From the NCBI RefSeq assembly GCF_005166025.1, contig NZ_CP028923.1:3288001-3352000 (forward strand): a stretch of DNA of 64,000 bases, in the 5' to 3' direction. This document shows, piece after piece, positions 49,636 to 57,592 of this stretch. Every line of letters starts with the position of its first letter. The stretch's first letter is position 1. Both the position numbers and the translations under genes were made by a program. This DNA comes from Mangrovivirga cuniculi (GTDB taxonomy: Bacteria; Bacteroidota; Bacteroidia; Cytophagales; Cyclobacteriaceae). Under the pieces are notes generated by a model that was given only the letters and a program-made list of their open reading frames with translations, was not told the DNA's origin and did no database searches.

Positions 49636-49689
49636 ATTTAAATGTTTTGTAGGGGCGTAGCATGCTACGCCCCTACAAAACATTTAAAT
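49636..49689. repeat. Perfect 54-bp palindrome with GTAGGGGCGTAGC arm
   Basis: Every base pairs across the centre at 49662/49663 (GCATGC core). Arms contain TTTTGTAGGGGCGTAGC. A near-identical element is at 16734-16787. As DNA it could extrude a cruciform; as RNA it is a long hairpin without a U tract. Confidence 0.9.
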
Positions 49690-49701
49690 CGAAAATTCGC
49701 T

Positions 49702-49733
49702 ATTCGAGATGTTAGCGATAGCGTATCTCGAAT
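49702..49733. repeat. Hairpin ATTCGAGAT/ATCTCGAAT with GTTAGCGATAGCGT loop
   Basis: A 9-bp stem and 14-nt loop. The loop is the exact complement of that in the three hairpins of the 304-bp tandem units (55197, 55501, 55805), though the stems differ, and resembles the loop at 16691. Confidence 0.75.
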
Positions 49734-50270
49734 CTAAGATAAATGCAGTTTGGAATTGCTGATATTGAGGTTGGACATGCCTTGTGGAATATGTTGAACA
49801 GCTGGTTTTTCAGTGCTTTCTGATTGTCTTTGTCTGAACTAGGATTTATAGGATGTAAGGATTGTAGGATGAATTTTCTTCGTGGTTGGTATTAAAGATT
49901 CTTATGACATTAAATAAATAGATAATTTTTCTATTTTGATTCCTCTATAAGAAATGGGTTTAAAATATTATTGTCCTTTTTTCTTGATAAAAAATGGACC
50001 AAAAAATCAAGACAATACCAAACCTCCTGCCTCTCAAAGCTCCCCACCCTCGCGATATTGTCATACCCACCGCGCCTTTCTAAGTTGCATTTTATTGGAT
50101 TGTAATTTCAGTATTCCTTTTGCTTCTCGTTTTCCGAACTTTTTGTGAAAACTTTTCTTTATGTCCTAAGCTTCCAGACGACAATCTTCAATCTTTGATG
50201 TTTGAATGAACTGTATCTATTGAGAAAAATGTTTCTACTTCGATTAATTAAAGCATCTTGATGAATTCTC

Positions 50271-50340
50271 TCATGTCCTCTGTGGTAAAGATTTAAACAG
50301 CTTGCTGTTTTTCTTTGCGGCCTTACATCTTTGCGGTGAT
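50271..50340. repeat. CTTTGCGG-type intergenic repeat with AAACAGC hairpin
   Basis: Contains cctctgtggtaaagat, a small AAACAGC-TT-GCTGTTT hairpin and catctttgcggtga. The same module appears at 50572-50696 and three times in 55047-55940, and as single arms around the GxxExxY gene. Confidence 0.6.
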
Positions 50341-50722
50341 TTTTTTTATTCGAGTCAGGGGTAATACTTTTAATTTTTAAAATCTGTATTTAGAGAATTA
50401 GATAACAACCCATACCCGTCATTTCGCTCGTCTTGTCCTGTGAGCCGAAAGGCGTATCAGCAAGGAGAAATCTGTTTGTAAGGGGCAGAACTTAATAAAG
50501 TTATTTTGTTATAATTATAAGGCACCAGCGCGACGCTGGCGCCAGTGAGAGAGTATTATAAATTTCCTCAGCAATTTCCTCCGTGTTCTTTGGGCTATCC
50601 GTGGTGAAAAATCAAAACAGCTTGCTGTTTTCCCATGACGAAGCTATCGCTTGTCAGGGTCTTTGACTTTGTGACCTTAGCTTCTTTGTGGTGTATTAAT
50701 TAGATAATTAGCGGTGTATTAC

Positions 50723-50749
50723 AAAAAAACCCGGTCATTGCTGACCGGG
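50723..50749 (-). terminator. Rho-independent terminator of the phytase gene
   Basis: Stem CCCGGTCA/TGACCGGG with four-base loop (50730-50749), followed on the minus strand by seven T. The same stem and its right flank recur at 55967-55996 behind the AIM24 gene. Confidence 0.88.
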
Positions 50750-50773
50750 ATATGATTGGTTGTTAATTTTAAT

Positions 50774-50833
50774 CTGGTTCGTGAAGACACAAACCAGGGC
50801 GACAGAGTTCTGGTTCGTTAGGACTCAAACCAG
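50774..50833. repeat. Two tandem REP-like hairpins with CTGGTT stems
   Basis: 50774-50797 has CTGGTT arms with apex GTGAAGACAC; 50810-50833 has the same arms with a degenerate apex GTTAGGACTC. Both are followed by AGGG as are the B hairpins of the RAYT array, so they probably belong to the same family. Confidence 0.7.
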
Positions 50834-50880
50834 GGTAACAGAGTTTCATCGTGGTGTGCCCAAAAATGCTAAACTTATTG

Positions 50881-52017
50881 TCACTGAACTTCAGTATTTT
50901 CATTTATTGCCAGATCAATAACCTTTTGAAAATCTTTCCAGTCATAGATCTGAAATGTCTTATCATCTGACATGGCAACGAAAAATCCATTTTGAAATTC
51001 CTCATTGACAGCGACAGATGTCACCTCATTGCCATCACTTTCTAAATTCATTGTCGGTATTGCACAGATTTTTTTATGGTTGTGTGGATCACTTAATGTT
51101 CCTTCTCTTGGAAAAACAATGAATCTTCCTGCCTGCTGATCACTTAAAATCAAATAGCCGGTTTTATCACCTTTTTTATAGATGCTGATTCCCTCGTGAT
51201 CATCTTTTATACCTTCGGTGGCAAAAAGTGCGAGTTCTGTATTGCTGCTATCCGGATGGGCGTAATATTTTCTTACACCAACATTTTCATCTGAGTAGTA
51301 AACAAATCCCAATTCATTATCCACTGCAATCGCTTCAATCTCTTTAACCCCACTAAACTGACCGAATTTCCTAACTAACTTCCCTTTTACTACTCCACTA
51401 TCGTTGACAGATAGCTTATATTGCCACAAATAATCATTTTTAGGACCTGATTTTCTTCCCACTATTGCATAAATCTCCTTTGTTTCAGGATTTGTATATA
51501 AAGCAATTCCCATTGGATCTTTTAATGTATCTCCTTCAAAAACAGGGATACCACCTTTGTCGATTGGCTTCATTTCCGGAAGAGAAAATACCCGGATCTT
51601 ATTTGTATACCGCTCTGTAGTGACAGCAATATCCAATTCATTACCAACATACTCTAATCCATAAGCTATATCAACATTATTTGGTCTTTGAATACCTGTA
51701 ACTGTTTTAATAGTATCAAGATTTCCCTTCAGGTCAAATACAAATAATCCTCCATCTCCTGCTTCTCCACCCTTATCAGTACCAATAATCAGGCTTTTAG
51801 ATGGGGCTTCCTGATTGATCCAAATAGCAGGATCATCAGTATCATGTTTAACTGTATCTGTAACATAAGTGGGTTTTAATCTGGTTGAAATCGAATCTGA
51901 AACTTTTTCTTCAGTAATATTTGCTCCGTTAGATTTACCGCAACTCATTAATGAGGTTATAATCAGAAGGATCCATCCTGCAAACAAATAAATCCTGGTG
52001 TGTGTCTTGATCATCAT
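50881..52017 (-). CDS. Beta-propeller phytase lipoprotein
   Basis: Hydrolyses phytate to release phosphate, at the cell surface or in the periplasm. A lipoprotein signal (AGWILLIITSLMSC, cysteine near residue 26) precedes the propeller: VKHDTDDPAIWINQEAPSKSLIIGTDKGGEAGDGGLFVFDLKG, GIQRPNNVDIAYGLEY, DPMGIALYTNPETKEIYAIVG, DDHEGISIYKKGDKTGYLILSDQQAGRFIVFPRE. These are the calcium- and phosphate-binding blade motifs of this phytase class. 378 residues. It lies 74 bp downstream of a TonB receptor on the same strand and is closed by its own terminator, so the two probably form a phytate-use operon. Confidence 0.93.
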   Translation of the reverse strand: MMIKTHTRIYLFAGWILLIITSLMSCGKSNGANITEEKVSDSISTRLKPTYVTDTVKHDTDDPAIWINQEAPSKSLIIGTDKGGEAGDGGLFVFDLKGNLDTIKTVTGIQRPNNVDIAYGLEYVGNELDIAVTTERYTNKIRVFSLPEMKPIDKGGIPVFEGDTLKDPMGIALYTNPETKEIYAIVGRKSGPKNDYLWQYKLSVNDSGVVKGKLVRKFGQFSGVKEIEAIAVDNELGFVYYSDENVGVRKYYAHPDSSNTELALFATEGIKDDHEGISIYKKGDKTGYLILSDQQAGRFIVFPREGTLSDPHNHKKICAIPTMNLESDGNEVTSVAVNEEFQNGFFVAMSDDKTFQIYDWKDFQKVIDLAINENTEVQ

Positions 52018-52091
52018 GATTTTAATTCTTCTTTCTTTCCCAAATAAAAATGCGTGAACCGGTCACCCGGTCCACACTCATTCATTAAAAA

Positions 52092-54881
52092 TTAATTATT
52101 GGCTTTAAATAAATCGTATTTAACACCTAAAGTGAATCTCGAATTGTAATATTCTACCTGCATCGTTCTGGAAGGAATTCCCTGATAGTATCTTAGTGGT
52201 TGATTTGTCAGATTATTCGCTTCTGCAAAAACTCTCCAATTCTTATTAAAAGCATATGAAGCATTGGCATCAAGGAAAAATTGCTTATCGTAAAATCTAT
52301 CCTCGAAAGAGTCTCCACCTAATTCGTCAATATAGTCATCAGCATAGTTAGCTGAGATTCTCAACACCAACTTGCTTGTTTCATAGCTTAATGATCCATT
52401 GAACATATGTGTTGCAGTACCTGGTAATTCAAGATCATCATCTTCTCTTCCCTCAATTCCTTCTGTAGATGATTGAGTGTATGTATAATTCACGTACAAG
52501 CCCAGTCCTTTCCATATCTGTTTTTGAAAAGCTACTTCAACACCAAATACCTGTGCATTTCCGCCGTTATCAAAGGTTGTGTATTCCAGACCATCACCAA
52601 ATTGAGGATCATCATAATTATCAATTGATCTGCTATAGTTAAAGTCATCTATATTCTTATAAAACAGACCTCCTGACATCATACCAATTGATTCGAAATA
52701 TCTCTCAGCCATCAAATCAAAATTCATTGCAGTTGCTGGTTTTAAAGCAGGGTTTCCTCTTACTAATTCTTCATCATCGGGAGAAAATTCAGCATAAGGA
52801 ACCAAGTCATAATAGTTTGGTCTGGCAAGGGTATTTGTCCATGCGAATCGAAGAACTGTCTTATTATTCGGGTCATATTTCACATGTATACCAGGTAGGT
52901 AGTTTGTATAACTATCAGATCCATTCGTCTGGAAAAAAGTTTCCTCATCAACATTGAGGGCATATCCGGTATAATCAATCTCTGTATGTTCAACTCTGAA
53001 CCCAAAGATCACTGAAAGATTCTCCGTAAACTGCTGATCGACCATCGCATAAGCTGCATATAATTGCTCATCAGCAGTATAGTTACCAGGAAGATATTCA
53101 TCTAAAGCATCTTCTTTGTTAAATAACGCCGGGTTATTCAAATCTAATCTTGCTAGAAAATCTTGCGATACAAAATCACCTGGCTGGTATTTGCTTCCAG
53201 GAAGAAAATCAGGATCATTTAAATTTCTTAGTTCAGAAATTGCTCCCAGAGTGCTTCCAAAAGCTTCCATATCTACAGGTTCATAGAAAAAGAAATTATT
53301 TTCTCTCTCTTTATGCTTATTCCTGTATCTAAGTCCTGATTTTACTACTGATTTTTTTCCAACAGGAAATTTGAAATCTAATCTTGAATTGATATCTCTG
53401 TCAAATGTATATTGATATTCTTCAGAAATCTCTCTGAATTCGATTCCGTACTGATCATTAATATCATTTAAGGATACAATCGGGAATTCAGGGTTCGTTA
53501 CATTCATAGTTACGGGCAATCCACTAGATCGATAGCTGATGTAGCGCTCGTTTGGTCTCTCTTCAGAGGCTTTCGCATAATTTACCGACCAATCGATGAT
53601 CAATCCATTTAATATATGCTCACCTCTTAATTGAATATTTCTATTTCGCTGATCTTCTAATCTTCTGTTCTTATTTCTACTGCTATTATCACCTCCTTTG
53701 GTTTCGTATTCAACACGTCCTGGTAATTGATAAACTCCGTTTGATATTTCCGTAACTAATCCATCTTGAAATGCCTCATCAAGATCACTGTATCCATTTG
53801 CGAACCTGTTTTCCCAGTCATCTCTCCAATTGTACATTGTAGAAAGGAAAATAGTATTGTTTTCATTTATCTGGTAATCCATATCCAGTGAAACACTTCT
53901 TCGCGCTCTTCTTACGAAGTAATTTCTTGATTCAAACTCTCCCAGAACGGCATCTCCCTGCTCATTTTCAAACCATTCACCTTCTACATTCTCAGAGCCA
54001 AAGTCATTGTCGTAATAAGAAGCGGAAAGCACTGCTCCAAGCTTCCCTCCTGCAAAACGGTCTCCAATTACCAGGCCTCCAGTGTAGATCGGCTTTTCAG
54101 TAAGAAAATTTAAACCACTACCTGCAGTTAATGAAAGCCTGAAATCTTCAGGAGCCTGTCTTGTGATCAGGTTAACGGCGCCTCCTATTGCATCAGCATC
54201 CATATCAGGAAGTACTGCTTTGTTTACCTCTACAGTCTGAATCATATCTGAGGGGATTAAATCAAGCTGAATCTGCCTGTTATCTCCTTCTGCAGAAGGG
54301 ATACGTTCTCCGTTGATCATTACTGAATTCAACTGAGGAGCCATACCTCTAATGATAATATCACGTGCTTCACCCTGATCATTCTGAATAGTTATCCCTG
54401 GAATTCTTTTAAGTGCATCTCCCATGTTGGCATCAGGGAAACGTCCCATCTGATCGGCAGAAACAACATTTGTGATGTTAGAGTTATTTTTCTGCTTATT
54501 CAGAGCCTTGGCCTGTCCGCGAAGTCGGTCACCGATGACTACAACTTCATCTCCTACAGTAATCGAAGGAAAAAGTGCGTAGGTAAGAGTGGTCGTTTCA
54601 CCTGATTCTATTGATATATCCTCTTTAATTGACTCATAGCCAATATAAGTTAGAGTAAGCTGGTATTTCCCTTCCGGTAATGCCTGCATGATCAGGTCAC
54701 CTGAGGCATCAGTTATGTTTCCTTTTTTTATTGGTCCTTCGAGCAATACGGTTGCTCCAGGCATTGGAAGGCCAAATTCATCAACCACTTTTACCTGTAC
54801 TCTTCCATTATCCTGAGCGATAACAGGAAAGCACAGAATGAAAGTCAGTGCTGTTAAAATTGATTGTAGAAATGTTTTCAT
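52092..54881 (-). CDS. TonB-dependent receptor with CarboxypepD-reg domain
   Basis: An outer-membrane active-transport channel of 929 residues. MKTFLQSILTALTFILCFPVIAQ is the signal peptide; the start at 54881 is chosen for it, over an ATG at 54917 that would add 12 residues. A CarboxypepD-reg-like domain follows (VKVVDEFGLPMPGATVLLEG). The plug contains KRIPGITIQNDQGEARDIIIRGM and VEVNKAVLPDMDADAIGGAVNLITR. The barrel ends in a phenylalanine-rich strand RFTLGVKYDLFKAN. It precedes the phytase gene, suggesting uptake of phytate or its products. A 304-bp tandem repeat stands upstream. Confidence 0.94.
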   Translation of the reverse strand: MKTFLQSILTALTFILCFPVIAQDNGRVQVKVVDEFGLPMPGATVLLEGPIKKGNITDASGDLIMQALPEGKYQLTLTYIGYESIKEDISIESGETTTLTYALFPSITVGDEVVVIGDRLRGQAKALNKQKNNSNITNVVSADQMGRFPDANMGDALKRIPGITIQNDQGEARDIIIRGMAPQLNSVMINGERIPSAEGDNRQIQLDLIPSDMIQTVEVNKAVLPDMDADAIGGAVNLITRQAPEDFRLSLTAGSGLNFLTEKPIYTGGLVIGDRFAGGKLGAVLSASYYDNDFGSENVEGEWFENEQGDAVLGEFESRNYFVRRARRSVSLDMDYQINENNTIFLSTMYNWRDDWENRFANGYSDLDEAFQDGLVTEISNGVYQLPGRVEYETKGGDNSSRNKNRRLEDQRNRNIQLRGEHILNGLIIDWSVNYAKASEERPNERYISYRSSGLPVTMNVTNPEFPIVSLNDINDQYGIEFREISEEYQYTFDRDINSRLDFKFPVGKKSVVKSGLRYRNKHKERENNFFFYEPVDMEAFGSTLGAISELRNLNDPDFLPGSKYQPGDFVSQDFLARLDLNNPALFNKEDALDEYLPGNYTADEQLYAAYAMVDQQFTENLSVIFGFRVEHTEIDYTGYALNVDEETFFQTNGSDSYTNYLPGIHVKYDPNNKTVLRFAWTNTLARPNYYDLVPYAEFSPDDEELVRGNPALKPATAMNFDLMAERYFESIGMMSGGLFYKNIDDFNYSRSIDNYDDPQFGDGLEYTTFDNGGNAQVFGVEVAFQKQIWKGLGLYVNYTYTQSSTEGIEGREDDDLELPGTATHMFNGSLSYETSKLVLRISANYADDYIDELGGDSFEDRFYDKQFFLDANASYAFNKNWRVFAEANNLTNQPLRYYQGIPSRTMQVEYYNSRFTLGVKYDLFKANN

Positions 54882-55046
54882 ATTCGGTTTTGTTGAGTGT
54901 TTGTAATTGTGCTGCAAGTTATACTCGTGCTTTTATCCGAATATGAAATAAATTTTAAGTCTCCTATACTTTAATTTATATCGTAGGACTGAATATTTAC
55001 AATGAAGAAATATTTGGTTGTTGATTAATTAACAATGGAGGGGGGG

Positions 55047-55940
55047 GTGAATAGTTATTAGTTAATGGTTATTGTTTGAGCATCCCACTAATAACTATTC
55101 TCTAATAACCAATAACCTATCTTCAAACTGCCATCATTGTCTTCGTCCTTTGGAAACGGTAAAAACAGATCTAAGATCCTTTTACATTTTAACTTACGAA
55201 ATACGCTATCGCTAACATTTCGAAGAGCAGTTAAATTGCGTCAGCAATTTCCTCCGTGTCCTTTGCGTTCTCTGTGGTAAAGATTTAAACAGCTTGATGT
55301 TTTTCTTTCAGACCTTAGAGTCTGTGCGGTGATATTTTGTTTTAGGTGGTGTGAATAATTATTGGTTAATGGTTATTGTTTGAGCATCCCACTAATAACT
55401 ATTCTCTAATAACCAATAACCTATCTTCAAACTGCCATCATTGTCTTCGTCCTTTGGAAACGGTAAAAACAGATCTTAGATCCTTTTACATTTTAACTTA
55501 CGAAATACGCTATCGCTAACATTTCGAAGAGCAGTGAAATTGCGTCAGCAATTTCCTCCGTGTCCTTTGCGTTCTCTGTGGTAAAGATTTAAACAGCTTG
55601 ATGTTTTTCTTTCAGACCTTAGAGTCTGTGCGGTGATATTTTGTTTAAGGTGGTGTGAATAAATATTGGTTAATGGTTATTGTTTGAGCATCCCACTAAT
55701 AACTATTCTCTAATAACCAATAACCTATCTTCAAACTGCCATCATTGTCTTCGTCCTTTGGAAACGGTAAAAACAGATCTTAGATCCTTTTACATTTTAA
55801 CTTACGAAATACGCTATCGCTAACATTTCGAAGAGCAGTGAAATTGCGTCAGCAATTTCCTCCGTGTCCTCTGCGTTCTCTGTGGTAAAGATTTAAACAG
55901 CTTGATGTTTTTCTTTCAGACCTTAGAGTCTGTGCGGTGT
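55047..55940. repeat. Three tandem copies of a 304-bp non-coding unit
   Basis: Copies start at 55047, 55351 and 55655, with a few substitutions between them. Each unit contains an AT repeat (TAACCAATAAC type), a CGAAAT/ATTTCG hairpin with a 14-nt ACGCTATCGCTAAC loop, and a CTTTGCGG-type module with an AAACAGCTTGATGTTT near-hairpin. The last copy runs into sequence shared with the phytase terminator region. No open frame or coding signal is seen in this 1.1-kb gap (54918-56024). Confidence 0.92.
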
Positions 55941-55966
55941 ATTAATAAGATAATTAGTGGTATATT

Positions 55967-55996
55967 AAAAAAAATCCCGGTCATTGCTGACCGGGA
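55967..55996 (-). terminator. Rho-independent terminator of the AIM24 gene
   Basis: Stem TCCCGGTCA/TGACCGGGA (55975-55996) followed on the minus strand by eight T. Identical stem to the terminator at 50723-50749. Confidence 0.88.
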
Positions 55997-56024
55997 TCTG
56001 ATTGGTGGTTAATTATATTTTATA

Positions 56025-56825
56025 TTAAAAGTTATTATCTCCATCCAGTAGGTTTCCGATTCCGCCAAGGATACTACCTTCTCCTTTTTGCTTTCCTCCT
56101 CCTTGAGGTGCCGCTGCAAATACTCTCGATGCAAGACGACTAAATGGCAGAGATTGAATATAAACTGCTCCAGGTCCTCTCAGGGTAGCATAAAAAAGTC
56201 CTTCTCCTCCGAAAATAGAGTTCTTTATTCCGCCAACGAACTCAATATCGTAATCTACTGTTTGTGAAAAGCCTACCAGGCAGCCTGTATCAACCTTTAA
56301 TACTTCGCCCGGTTGTAGCTCTTTTCGAACGATCGTTCCTCCTGCATGCACAAACGCCATACCATCACCTTCCAATTTCTGCATAATGAATCCTTCACCT
56401 CCAAAGAATCCTCGACCTAATTTCTTAGAAAACTCAACACCTACGGTTACTCCTTTTGCAGCACAAAGAAAAGCATCTTTCTGGCAAATAAATTTACCTC
56501 CTTTTTCTGCTAGATCGATAGGAATTATGCGACCTGGATATGGCGAGGCAAAACTCACCTTTTTCTTTCCGCTTCCCTGGTTTAGGTAAGCAGTCATAAA
56601 TAAACTTTCACCGGTTAAAAGTCTTTTACCAGCTGAAAATAATTTACCTAATACTCCTGAGTCCTGGTTAGAACCGTCTCCAAATATGGTTTCCATCTGG
56701 ATACCAGTTTCCATCATCATAAAACTTCCTGCTTCAGCAACAACAGCTTCCTGAGGATCAAGTTCGATCTCGACAAACTGCATTTCCTCACCGAATATTT
56801 CGTAATCTATTTCGTGCGATCTCAT
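56025..56825 (-). CDS. AIM24 family protein
   Basis: A 266-residue beta-rich protein of the TIGR00266/AIM24 family, whose bacterial role is not established. Family features: [44 protein letters not shown] at the N-terminus, [65 protein letters not shown] and [36 protein letters not shown]. The C-terminus is glycine-rich. Transcribed alone between the tandem repeat and a palindrome-rich gap. Length is normal. Confidence 0.95.
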   Translation of the reverse strand: MRSHEIDYEIFGEEMQFVEIELDPQEAVVAEAGSFMMMETGIQMETIFGDGSNQDSGVLGKLFSAGKRLLTGESLFMTAYLNQGSGKKKVSFASPYPGRIIPIDLAEKGGKFICQKDAFLCAAKGVTVGVEFSKKLGRGFFGGEGFIMQKLEGDGMAFVHAGGTIVRKELQPGEVLKVDTGCLVGFSQTVDYDIEFVGGIKNSIFGGEGLFYATLRGPGAVYIQSLPFSRLASRVFAAAPQGGGKQKGEGSILGGIGNLLDGDNNF

Positions 56826-57211
56826 ATCTAGTTTTGGTTTGGTTTGATTTTCAACTTATCTTAAAAATAATAATCAAGGAGAAAATTTGATAATATTGAG
56901 GTGGTTTTTACATGAGTGGTTAAGCAATCACTTAGGCAATTGTTGAAGTATATGAAATAACTTCTCATTCATTTTTGTCTTGACAGTATTTCTGCTTGGC
57001 TGTGTCTCCACAGGCAAGGTAATCTATCAATTCGGATCACAGATCCTATGATAACAGTACGACATTGCAAATGTCGAACAGCTGCTTTTTATTGAGAAGA
57101 TTCTTAAATCAACTAATATAACATAATTATTCAATGCTCTTTGGAATTTGCAATTCCGAAGCCTTATCCTTGGATTTGTAATCCATTGTTTACATTAAAA
57201 TTTTGTTTTTT
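56826..57211. other. 386-bp intergenic region with palindromes
   Basis: No gene seen. It contains the REP-like and TGY-loop hairpins listed at 56995-57184. Confidence 0.6.
56995..57184. repeat. REP-like hairpin plus four TGY-loop hairpins
   Basis: One REP-like hairpin at 56995-57018 (stem CTTG-x-CTGTG/CACAG-x-CAAG, loop TCTC, G-G mismatch) followed by stems with a three-base TGY/RCA loop: 57034-57046 (GGATC), 57061-57075 (GACATT), 57143-57157 (GGAATT), 57172-57184 (GGATT). The same order recurs inside 60791-61773. Confidence 0.75.
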
Positions 57212-57592
57212 TCACCTTCCACCATAATACACATTATCTTTTCTGCGCTTAACGATCATTCTTCGGAAAGAATATCCTAAAAAGCCTCCCAGTATACCAC
57301 TAATACCGGCAATCAAGGCTGTGATAACATGTAAATATATTCCAGAGGTCAAACCAAAAATCCCTGCAATTCGATTACTAAGAATAGCTTCGTTAGCACT
57401 ATCAATCAGAAAAGTCATTAACAATGAGGCTAAAACAGAACCAAAAAATGCTGCGGTGATCACATTTCCAAGTTTCAATTCGAAGATGGCAAAAACGAGG
57501 ATTGAAAAGATCATCGGACTATACCATGGCAAATATGAATGCAAAAAATAAATTAATACTCCAACTAAGACGGTTAATCCAAATGTCTTCAT
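57212..57592 (-). CDS. Hypothetical small membrane protein
   Basis: A 126-residue integral membrane protein with four predicted helices: FGLTVLVGVLIYFLHSYLPWY, MIFSILVFAIFELKLG, AAFFGSVLASLLMTFLID and LHVITALIAGISGILGGFLGYSF, ending in a basic RRMIVKRRKDNVYYGGR tail. I do not recognise a family with a known function. Its start overlaps the end of the penicillin-acylase gene by 4 nt (ATGA), so the two are translationally coupled. Confidence 0.7.
   Translation of the reverse strand: MKTFGLTVLVGVLIYFLHSYLPWYSPMIFSILVFAIFELKLGNVITAAFFGSVLASLLMTFLIDSANEAILSNRIAGIFGLTSGIYLHVITALIAGISGILGGFLGYSFRRMIVKRRKDNVYYGGR

Larger units (their letters stand above)
49431..50880. other. 1.45-kb intergenic region of repeats and palindromes
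   Basis: No convincing gene. From left to right: an AT repeat (about 49525-49570), the perfect 54-bp palindrome (49636-49689), an ATTCGAGAT hairpin (49702-49733), CGCAAAG-type repeat copies with small hairpins (50271-50340, 50572-50696), a GGC-CCAGCG hairpin (50521-50543), the minus-strand terminator of the phytase gene (50723-50749) and two CTGGTT hairpins (50774-50833). A stretch around 49970-50030 resembles the degenerate open-frame debris often seen in Bacteroidota intergenic repeats. Confidence 0.6.

Noticed and set aside
49954-50148. 64-codon + strand frame in the intergenic region
   Set aside because: Low-quality composition and resemblance to common intergenic repeat debris; no homologous family recognised.
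52688-53332. Frames of 60-89 codons opposite the TonB receptor gene
   Set aside because: They lie wholly inside a well-supported conserved gene on the other strand.
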